NCBI RefSeq assembly: GCF_950295315.1
Contig: NC_080166.1
Span: 99,639,141-99,703,140 of the forward strand
Direction: 5' to 3'
From: Erinaceus europaeus
Taxonomy: Eukaryota; Chordata; Mammalia; Eulipotyphla; Erinaceidae
DNA length: 64,000 bases
The notes beneath the pieces are model-generated. The model had not been told where the DNA came from, searched no databases, and worked only from the letters and a program-made list of their open reading frames with translations. Below, one piece after another: positions 55,800 through 64,000 of the stretch (positions are counted from its first letter, which is position 1; every line of letters begins with the position of its first letter). Position numbers and translations under genes: made by a program.

Positions 55800-58120
55800 T
55801 ATCATTTCTCCCATTTTCCTTTCTTTCTTTTTCAGCTGTAAAAGTAAAAATAGACTTTGCCTCATTTAATGCCTACATTGAGGGGAAGGCACCAACCTTT
55901 GTGGTGTTCCCTTTCATCCAGGCACTGTGCTAACCTGTTACATATGTGGTGGTATAATATTTCAAAGTGCTAATTGTCCAGCATAACCGCCAATTCTCCT
56001 TAGCTTGGCGGCTAAGTGGAAAAGCAGCATGACCGTGAGGACGATTTACAGTGGGGAACAAAGTTCTTTAGCTTTAAAGTTCAAAGGGCACCATCTGGGT
56101 ATGAGAAATGACTTTTTTTTTTTAAAGGAATGCAGTCTGGGAGAACAGGTTTTTCTTCCTCACTAAAGGGAGAGGAAGCTGAAACTTGCAAAGGAGTCAT
56201 CTTCTGAGTCTTCCAGTTTTCCCAAATACTTGTTGCTTTTTTTTCTTTCTTTCTTTTTTTTTTTTTTTTTTTTTACTTTCTTTCTTAGAAACACATTTGC
56301 CGCTGCTTTGTTTCAGAGGCCACCCAGAACCGGCAGTTGGCAAAAGTTTGAGAACAGATTGAGGCTACTTCTTCAGGATTTGTAACAAAAAGGGAGACTA
56401 CTCCTGGCAGCAGCAGCGGACATGGACTGAAAAAAAATAATAAACTCAGCAATTTTAGTTGAAGTGTTTACTGATAGGCCGTTTGGTAGCAGAATAAAGC
56501 TTTGCACTGTCCCTCATCTGAGAGTTAATAGGAAACAGGGCTTGTTTCGAGGCTACCCTTCTTGATTCTTCTTCCTTTTCCTTTGGGGGGAGGGAACAGG
56601 CTTCAATACAATGATATCATTTGCAAGGGTATTAGTATGAGGGGCTTTCAGTCTTTACAGCATATCTTTGTAAGTTCCCTTCATTTTCTTCAAGCTGTGT
56701 CTTTTATCAACTCCTGTGTCCTGATTACCCACCATCTGGCTTTCTGGCGTTCCCTGCCTCTCCTCTTCTGTGCCCCTTGCATTTCTGTATCCAGCATCTG
56801 CTAGCTCTTCTTCGATCTGCAGGATGGGAGGAAATTTCCCTCAGAAAGCTGTCCTTTCTGACGAAGATGTAGGACTTTCAGGAGTGAAGTTTTAGCATGC
56901 TGCTAAAAGAAATCCTTTTCTCTTCCTCCTTCCTGGGAAAAATAAGTCCAACCTCTTTCTAAATGTTTCCTGAGTTTCTAATTTTAAAGCTGGCCTGCAG
57001 CAGTTACCTTCTGAAAGGCACTGGCCACTAGAGGCTGGGACTGCACAGAGGAATCTGAGCATGTAAGTGTCTATTTCACATGAGAGGCTGGTTATGCCAG
57101 TGACCCCCATGAGGCATCTGCACTAGATGTTAGATTCTTAGGCTCATGCATAGCCAACCTCTTGTGCAGATGTCACTTTGGATGACAAATCATTTATCTC
57201 TGTCTCAATTATTCCTCTGCAAGATGGATTTCTGCTGCCCCTAACTCAGATAAAGGGAGATGAATGATATAACAATGCTTTAAAATGCAGAGCAGTGGTA
57301 GTCTGTGGAGATCAAAAAAATCTACTACCTTTTATTAAAGACTAATAAACTTCAAATACCTGTATTATTTGGAGTGGATTGCAAAACAAAGCTATTTTGT
57401 AAAAGGGAAATCTGAATTGCTTTTAACATTTTCACATTGCATAGGTTGTTGAAGGATTTTTTTTTTTTGTAAACTGAGAAGATAATGTTGATTATGTCAG
57501 TTTCTTCCTTTTTCTTTAAAAGTAACAGGAAAATTAAAAGTCATTGTGCAAGGAAAATGAGTACAAAGAACAATGATTATTTGATTTTTGGTACTTAATA
57601 GGTATTCTTTTACAGTTTCAGCCTTTGGAAAATTTATCATTTTTAATAATTGATGTTGACAATGAAATACAAGCAAATATAGCTTTAAAGAAAAAAATTA
57701 ATATGGTAGAAGATGTATGAATCTAGTTATATTTTCATATATGAAAATATTACAAAATTGGTTATAGTATACTTATTTTATTTGGAACAATCCCAGTTGA
57801 ATTTTTTCTTCTATGCAGAAAATTGGAGTTTAAATGAAAAAGTATACTTTCAGGTCAGATTGGATGTCCTTTGTGGCACACATTTCAAAATTGATAGATG
57901 ATATACATAATCTTTTCTATCTTGTTACAAACAGTAATCAAATTGTGTGTTTCTCTTCAAATATTGTCAAGTGATGGGAAAAATAGAAGGTTTACCCAGG
58001 GATTAAGTTCTTTCTTTGTTAATTGTATTTCTAGAAAGACTTACCACAATACCTCTCCCTTTTGGTAAAAGCTTAATAAACACTTTAAGTCAGAAAATAC
58101 AATTTATAAATGAGTTCAGT
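55800..58120. other. Longest repeat-poor block, no gene recognised
   Basis: I find no ERI SINE or L1 here. A T-tract lies at 56252-56275. 56280-56800 is less AT-rich than its surroundings. Open frames are short (80 residues at 56562-56804, 72 at 56892-57110) and have no domain I recognise. It could include regulatory DNA or a non-coding exon, which sequence alone cannot settle. Confidence 0.5.
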
Positions 58121-58121
58121 T

Positions 58122-59386
58122 TATTTGGGTTTTTTTTTTTAATTTTTTATTTAAGAAAGGATTAATGAACAAAAACATAAGGTAGGAGGGGTACAACTCC
58201 ACACAATTCCCACCACCCAATCCCCATAACCCACCCCCTCCCATGATAGCTTTCCCATTCTCTAGCCCTCTGGGAGCATGGACCCAGGGTCGTTGAGGGT
58301 TGCAGAAGGTAGAAGGTCTGGCTTCTGTAATTGCTTCCCCGCTGAACATGGGCGTTGACTGGTTAGTCCATACTCCCAGTCTGCCTCTCTCTTTCCCTAG
58401 TAAGGTGTGTCTCTGGGGAAGCTGAGCTCCAGGACACATTGGTGGGGTCTTCAATCCAGGGAAGCCTAGCCAGCATCCTGGTGGCATCTGGAACCTGGTG
58501 ATTGAAAAGAGAGTTAACATATGAAGCCAAACAATTTGTTGAGCAATCATGGATCCCAAGCTTGGAATAGTGGAGAGGAAGTGTTAGGGAGGTACTCACT
58601 GCAAACTCTAGTGTACTTCTGCTTTCAGGTATATATTTTGCAGTAGTTTATGGATACGTGTGCACATAAGCTCTCTCTCACAGAAACTGGTGTATATCTA
58701 GATTATGGGACTTTGTTAGAAAGTGAACTACCTGAGATGAAATTAGAGTGTACTATAAAAGGAAAGGTCTCACCTGAGTAATGAAGTTGAAGGATTGTCA
58801 TTCCACACGTGAAGTCTCTGGATACAGCCTGAGGTGAAGCATGTTGAGGTGGCAATCGTTGCTTTGGTTAGGTTGTGATCGGCGGATGCAATATTATTTG
58901 GTTTGGATTGGGAGATGCATACGGGAAAGTGGGCCCTATCCAAGGGTTCCAGGACTGGGGGAAGTAGGGGCTCTATAGTGAAGATGTGAGGTTCCTGCTG
59001 TCTTAGGGTTCAAAAAGACAATCGATAGTTAATATTATCATCACATTATTTGTTAATTGGGTTAACTTTGAAAAGTCCCTTTGTTATGGTTTACTGCACA
59101 GTATCCAGTATCTTGTGTATAAGTGTGCTATTGGATGCTTCTAATCTATTTGGTCTAGGCTTTTGAGAGAGTCCGCATATCAAATACATAGCCTATATAT
59201 TAAAAAGATTCAGTTTGTCTTTTGAGAAACTTTGAGACATACAATTGATTTCCCCTTCTCATATTAATTAACTACTGATTTATATGTCTACATTTTCCTA
59301 GGAGTGTACATAAACACCATTCCCACCACCAAAGGACTGTGACCCATCCCTCCCGCCCACTCCCACCCCCCTATTTGGGTTTTTTT
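58122..59386 (-). mobile_element. Young L1, full short-form 3'UTR, with TSD
   Basis: The body at 58137-59371 is 1,235 bp on the minus strand, from just after the ORF2 region to the AATAAA/poly(A) end. A 15-bp duplication 'tatttgggttttttt' is at 58122-58136 and 59372-59386. Its 5' 130 bp match the part joined to ORF2 in the inverted segment at 28068-28200. It therefore links ORF2-side and tail-side pieces of the repeat. Confidence 0.95.
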
Positions 59387-59889
59387 GTTTGTTTTGTTAG
59401 TGAAGTGAACATATGTTTATAGTTCTGTTATTGCTATAGCAGTGGTTTACAAAATTTTAACCTATCAAGGGTACAGTTTCATATCTACACATGGTGTGTG
59501 TAAGTCATCACATCCACCATCAAAGTCCCCACTGCCCCACTCCACCTACCAAAGCCCTCACAATGGCTTAGCAATAGTTTGGTTACCTCCCTACCTCCAC
59601 TCCCAGGCAAGTTCATTTGTTTTAGTTAACTATATGCGCTGGGAAATTGTGCCGATGCAGTCACATCTGCCATGTTGTCCCCTTGGGCTACTGCTAGTTC
59701 CTGCGAGAGTTGGGACATTCTCGGTGTACCTGTTCCGCCATGTTGTGCCCTCAGGGCATTGTCTATTTCCCCGCGATATTTGGAGTGCTTTGGCTACTCC
59801 TCTCCCCTCCCATTCTCAGGAGAGTTATTATCCTATCCTGGAGTGCTATGGTTACTCCTCCCCCTTCCCATTCTCATGACAGCTACTCC

Positions 59890-59896
59890 TATAAAA
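59890..59896 (+). promoter_or_regulatory. TATA box of LTR 2
   Basis: A canonical TATAAAA, 155 bp upstream of the polyadenylation signal, as in a compact LTR. Confidence 0.65.
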
Positions 59897-60044
59897 GCCC
59901 TTCTTCTTCCGCACCTCGCTCTCCTGCCAGTGCTTCACTCAGGTGTTCAGATGCAGGAAAGGTTACTGGGTGAGGCAGCCATTTTCACTACCTCCACGTG
60001 GCCCAACCTGCCTCTCTAGCACCCAACTCTGAGGTGCCAGCGCA

Positions 60045-60050
60045 AATAAA
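60045..60050 (+). terminator. Polyadenylation signal of LTR 2
   Basis: AATAAA followed by a GT/T-rich stretch. Confidence 0.7.
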
Positions 60051-60384
60051 GATTTGTGTTTCCTCTTTGTTCCGGACCCCCTCTCTCTCTTCTCTGTGGC
60101 CCACGCACAACAACATATATGAACAAAGCCGTAGATGGTTTTCTTTCACTTCCTTGCCTACTTCATTTAGCCTAATCACTTCAAATTCATTCAATTGACA
60201 AGGCTTCATCTTTATTTTTAATTGCAAAGTAGTATTTCATTGAGCATATATACCATATCTACTTTATCAATCCAGTTGTCCTTGAACATTTACATGCCAT
60301 TCATATCTTGCCTATTATGGATAGTGCAGCTGTGAACATAGGGGCTTCTTTATCCTTTTGAATTAGTGTTTCTTTTCTTCTTTT

Positions 60385-61022
60385 TTTTTTGCCTCCATGG
60401 TTATCACTGGGACTTGTTGCATGCACCAGTAATGCACTGCTCCTGGAGGCCATTTCCCCCCATTTTTGTTACCTTTGTTGTTATTATTGTTATTGCTGTT
60501 GTTGTTGGATAGGACAGAGAGAAATCGAGAAAGGAGGGGAAGACTTTGGAGGGGAGTGAAAGATAGACACCTGCAGACCAGCTTCACTGCCTGTGAGGTG
60601 ACCCCCCCCTGCAGGGGGTGAGCCAGGATCCTCAGACCAGTCCTTGAGCTTCATGCCATGTGTTCTTTTTTTTTTTTTTTTTTTTTTTAAATATTTTATT
60701 TATTTATTCCCTTTTGTTGCCATTGTTGTTTTATTGTTGTAGTTATTAGTTATTATTGTTGTTGTCATTGTTGTTGGATAGGACAGAGAGAAATGGAGAG
60801 AGGAGGGGAAGACAGAGAGGGGGAGAGAAAGATAGACACCTGCAGACCTGCTTCACCGCCTGTGAAGCGACTCCCCTGCAGGTGGGGAGCCGGGGTTCGA
60901 ACCGGGATCCTTATGCCGGTCCTTGTGCTTTGCGCCACCTGCGCTTAACCCGCTGCGCTACGGCCCGACCCCCCTATGCCATGTGTTCTTAACCCAATGT
61001 GCCACCACCACCTGGCCCCCTT
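60385..61022 (-). mobile_element. ERI-type SINE split by another SINE
   Basis: The outer element comprises 60385-60667 and 60991-61022. It has the long 3' form (module near 60391-60450) and ends with the head at 'ccaatgtgccaccaccacct'. It sits in the old L1 and was itself the target of the next insertion. Confidence 0.88.
60653..60990 (-). mobile_element. ERI-type SINE inserted in a SINE, with TSD
   Basis: Inner element 60668-60975 on the minus strand, short form, close to consensus (head 'cgctgcgctacggcccgacc'). Perfect 15-bp duplication 'atgccatgtgttctt' at 60653-60667 and 60976-60990. Confidence 0.97.
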
Positions 61023-61494
61023 GAAATATATACATACACACACACACACATATATAATTTATTTAATCAAGGACTCTGTATTTTTTTTCCATAGGAACTA
61101 TACCAGCTTGTATTCCCACCAATAATGTGTCCGGTTTCCTTTTCACCATATCCACATCAACACTTGTCATTTTCTCTGTTGTTGTGTAAGCTATTCTCAC
61201 AGGTATAAAATGGAATCTCACTGATATGCATTTCTCTCTTGGCAAGTGATGTGGAACATTTTTGCATATGTTTGTGACCTGTCTGTATGTCTACTTTAAT
61301 AGAACAGCCTGTTCAGATGTCTTGTTAGCTTCTTACTTGGTTGCTTTTTTGTTGTTGAGCTGTATAATGTCTTTATAAATTTCTGATATAAATCTCTTGT
61401 CAGGTGTGAAAATATTTTTTCCAGATTTCTGGATTCCTTTTTTTGTCCTTGTAGAAGTTTCATTCGATGGTGTGGCAAGATTTTTGTTTTTTAT

Positions 61495-61755
61495 TTTTTT
61501 TTGTGTCTAGTATTATTTCTATGGCTCGGTACTAGCACTGCAAATCCACTGCTCCTGGCTGCCATTTCTTCCATTTTATTGGAAAGGATATAGAAGGTTG
61601 AGAGAGAAGGAGGATATGGGGGGGTGGGTGGGGAGAAAGAAAGATACCTGCAACACTGCTTCATTGATTGTGAAGCTTCCCCCTGTAGATGGAGATCAAG
61701 ACTTGAAGCTGGTTCCTTGTGAACTAAACAAAGTATACCACCACCTAGCTCTCTA
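61495..61755 (-). mobile_element. Older SINE, long 3' form
   Basis: A degenerate reversed 3' module ('ccactgctcctggctgcca'), body and 'gcttccccctgtagatggag', then the head near 61740. Confidence 0.65.
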
Positions 61756-61756
61756 C

Positions 61757-62025
61757 TCTTTTTTTGACACCAGGATTATCACTGGGTTCCAGTGTCTTCT
61801 CTCTCCATGTCTGTCTCTCTCTCTCTCTTTGTCTCTCTCTCTTTCTCTCTTTATTTTTTTAATAGAGGTGAGAAATAGTGACAGAATAAGGGAGACATCT
61901 GCGTCACTGTTCCACTGCTTATGAAGTCTCCCCCCTTCAGAGAAGGACCTGAGTCTCGAACCTGTGTCCTTGTGCATGATAGAGCCTGTCTTCTACTGTG
62001 TGTACCACCACCCCTTCTAATACAA
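61757..62025 (-). mobile_element. Older SINE containing a CT-rich tract
   Basis: 'gacaccaggattatcactgg' marks the reversed 3' module. A TCTC tract at 61808-61850 is inserted or expanded. The reversed body and head end near 'gtaccaccaccccttc'. Confidence 0.6.
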
Positions 62026-62039
62026 TTCAGTTTTCTAAT

Positions 62040-62400
62040 AGTCTTTCTCCACTCGGGCTACTATAAAAAATATCACAGATTCAGAACTTATGAATAATTT
62101 ATTTACTACTTGCCATTCTGGTCTGGATGTCCTACATCCAGGTGCTGGTAGATTTGGTGTCTGGTGAGGACTGCTTCTTCATTCATGGATAGTTTAGTCT
62201 TCTCACTGTGTTCTTTCCTGGGAGAGTCAGTAGGTCTATAAGGTCTATTTGACAAAGGCACTAATTGTATTAATCAGGTCTTCACCCTCATGACTTACTA
62301 ACTTCAAAAGTCCCCACCTCCACATTCCAGTATATGAGGGGTTCAATTTCAACATGTAGATTTTGGGATGTCAAATTCAGTCATTGAGTACTAAAGGTCC
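62040..62400. repeat. Ancient eutherian repeat, family uncertain
   Basis: 'actcgggctactataaaaaa', 'gatttggtgtctggtgagga', 'tcttcaccctcatgacttac' and 'tcaatttcaacatgtagatt' are in the order of a repeat type common in eutherian genomes. I cannot name the family with certainty. Confidence 0.5.
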
Positions 62401-63356
62401 TTCTTTTTGTCAAATGTTGCCTTGAGTTATTGTAAAATCTGTGCTTAAAGCTCAGTCTTGCAGCTGCATCTGTCATCCATTTCCTCACTAGGTCTGATCT
62501 CTGTGTGTTGGGTTCACTTCTCTGTGCTTAATTTATCTTTAGGATCTTGACCTCTCAGGTCCTGGACTCTACTCTTTGTACCCTTATTCCTTTGAGACAA
62601 CGGAAAATGGCTCAACCTCTCTGCCTTTTTATCTTCACGTTCTCCTAAATTTCTCAGCCTTTATGTCTATAATGCTGAGGAAGGACAGGTACTTCAAGGG
62701 GAATTGTGTCATAAAAGAGAGGTTTATCTCAATGAATTTATCTTCCATTGTAAGTCTTGACTTTTTAGTCTAATTACCCTGAGAGCTGTCCCAAACTTCC
62801 AACCAGCTTCTTACAAAGAATTTGGCCTAGTTGTTCTTGGTAGCGAGATCTGTCAACATAAGCCTATAATAGCCAGTGGTATGTTTTGTTGGGAAGACCA
62901 AATAACTTAATAGCCACAGAAACCCCTGAAAGTGTACAACCGTTCAAGAAGTCCCCTTGACCTTTTGGCCTCCAGGCAATGGCAGACTGGCATCAAGGTA
63001 AACCTGGTCAGCTTTTCTTCCCAAATTGGTTATTAGCAAATCACAGAACAAATAAAAAATGCATGTCCTTGGTCATCCTTTCTCCTTAGAAAAACCAGCT
63101 GCTAGATTAAACTTACTATAAGCAGCAGCTCTGATCCATGCATGACAATTTCAAAAACTTTTGAATTTTCATAGCATTTTTTTCTCTGCTACTCTATAAG
63201 AATGTTATAAAATATGGGGCAAGCTCCTTAAATCTACAGAGAAAAGTAAAAATTGATATAAGTATCCCAGTAACTGGGGAAATGTTTCTGCTATTATCAA
63301 TTGTTGAAATATGTTAATAACTAAATTCCCTATCTTTCCCAAAATTTGAATGTGTG

Positions 63357-63360
<4 letters not shown>
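62401..63360. other. Unique-looking sequence
   Basis: Nothing recognised. A 65-residue frame at 62576-62773 has no visible motif. Confidence 0.45.
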
Positions 63361-63387
<27 letters not shown>

Positions 63388-63388
63388 C
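63361..63388. repeat. (CA)n microsatellite
   Basis: Fourteen uninterrupted CA units. Confidence 0.93.
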
Positions 63389-63408
63389 TGAATCCTCACT
63401 TAAAAATG

Positions 63409-64000
63409 TATGCATCTCCCAATCCATACCAAATAATATTGCATCCGCCGATCACAACCTAACCAATGCAACGATTGTCACCTTAACATGCTTCACCTCA
63501 GACTGTGTCCAGAGACTTCACAAGTGAAATGACAACCCTTCAGCTTCATTACTTGGGTGAGACCTTTCCTTTCATAGTATTCTCTAATTCTATCCCAGGT
63601 GGTTCACTTTCTAACAAAGTCCCATAACCTAGATATACACCAGTTTCTGTGAGAGAGAGCTTATGTTCACACGTATCCATAAATTACTGCAAAATATATA
63701 CCTGAAAGCAGAAGTACACTAGAGTTTGCAGTGAGTATCCCCCTAACACTTCCTCTCCACTATTCCAAGCTTTGGGTCCATGATTGCTCAACAATTTATT
63801 TGGCTTCATATGTTAACTCTCTTTTCAATCACCAGGTTCCAGATGCCACCAGGATGCTGGCCAGTCTTCCCTGGATTGAAGACCCCACCAATGTGTCCTG
63901 GAGCTCAGCTTCCCCAGAGACACACCCTACTAGGGAAAGAGAGAGGCAGACTGGGAGTATGGACTGACCAGTCAACACCCATGTTCAGCGGGGAAGCAAT
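63409..64000 (+). mobile_element. Young L1 3'UTR, runs off the window
   Basis: It matches 29180-29790 closely, short form. The 5' end is truncated at 'gtatgcatctcccaatccat'. The 3' end lies beyond the right edge. The 145-codon frame of the 29.5-kb copy is cut here by a TGA after 78 codons (63731-63967). Confidence 0.92.

Larger units (their letters stand above)
59635..60115 (+). mobile_element. Solo LTR 2 of an endogenous retrovirus
   Basis: About 481 bp, starting TGCGCTGGG and ending CACAACAACA, inserted in the old L1. It has a TATA box (TATAAAA at 59890-59896) and a polyadenylation signal at 60045-60050. 'tata' adjoins both ends (59631-59634 and 60116-60119), a possible 4-bp duplication but weak in AT-rich DNA. 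The R-U5 part, from AATAAAGATTTGTGT through CTCTCTTCTC to CAACAACA, resembles LTR 1, while most of U3 differs. No internal genes are present. Confidence 0.78.
59387..61485 (-). pseudogene. Old L1 3'UTR and ORF2 end, interrupted
   Basis: Antisense old L1: 3'UTR landmarks at 59440-59500, then ORF2 landmarks 'agtagtatttcattgagcat' (60229), 'gtgcagctgtgaacataggg' (60327), 'tcacaggtataaaatggaat' (61197) and 'aatctcttgtcaggtgtgaa' (61391). It is interrupted by an LTR and two nested SINEs, and all frames are broken. Confidence 0.75.

Noticed and set aside
56562..56804. 80-residue frame in the repeat-poor block
   Set aside because: It has no recognised motif, no good splice or start context and ordinary chance length. 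It is kept only as part of the repeat-poor block.
59442..59879. 145-residue open frame, and two overlapping frames to 60019
   Set aside because: It spans the junction of old L1 3'UTR and LTR U3 and is proline/serine-rich because of C/T-rich DNA. It is not a gene.
1..64000. Previously undescribed multi-gene system
   Set aside because: I looked for clustered frames, shared promoters and conserved domains outside repeats and found none. Only retroelement structure is supported.

Overview
The window is repeat-dense mammalian nuclear DNA, and I find no intact host protein-coding gene in it. The best organism call is a hedgehog (family Erinaceidae, most likely Erinaceus). The basis is the tRNA-derived SINE that recurs in both orientations, with a proline/glycine-rich-looking GC head, a pyrimidine-rich body, a CAA/TAA-rich stretch and AATAAA-type or A-rich tails. 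I recognise this as the hedgehog ERI-type SINE from memory and have not checked it against a database. There are no operons, bacterial signals, CRISPR arrays or tRNA/rRNA genes. Nearly every long open frame lies in a transposon, an LTR or a microsatellite.

Layout: 1-5.9 kb holds old L1 pieces, degenerate SINEs and a young L1 3' end whose tail has become a (CTTT)n tract. A solo LTR with a 6-bp target duplication sits at 6.04-6.38 kb. From 7 to 21 kb there are many SINEs, old L1 3' ends and some unique DNA. From 21.8 to 27.5 kb there is an old L1, mostly unique sequence, and an unidentified 196-bp retroposed element with a GAA tail. From 28 to 40 kb L1 dominates: a 5'-inverted (twin-primed) L1, an L1 3'UTR inserted in opposite orientation inside another L1 3'UTR, a third solo LTR on the minus strand, an L1 ORF2 split by an L1 3' fragment, and an ORF2 reverse-transcriptase fragment split by a SINE. 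From 40 to 47 kb the sequence is mostly unique, with SINE clusters. From 47.5 to 50.9 kb an old L1 has collected at least seven later insertions. From 51 to 58 kb it is mostly unique. From 58 to 61.5 kb a 1.2-kb young L1 3'UTR lies next to an old L1 that holds a solo LTR and a SINE-within-SINE. The right edge runs into another young L1 3'UTR.

The main result is internal. By comparing copies, a repeat of about 1.2 kb that occurs more than a dozen times can be assigned to the 3'UTR of this lineage's L1, because it is contiguous with ORF2 in several copies. That 3'UTR has two forms, with and without an extra segment of about 0.8 kb. It also carries two overlapping frames that stay open in several copies. 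Insertion order can be read from nesting and target-site duplications at many places. I found nothing that looks like a new defence, metabolic or signalling system.
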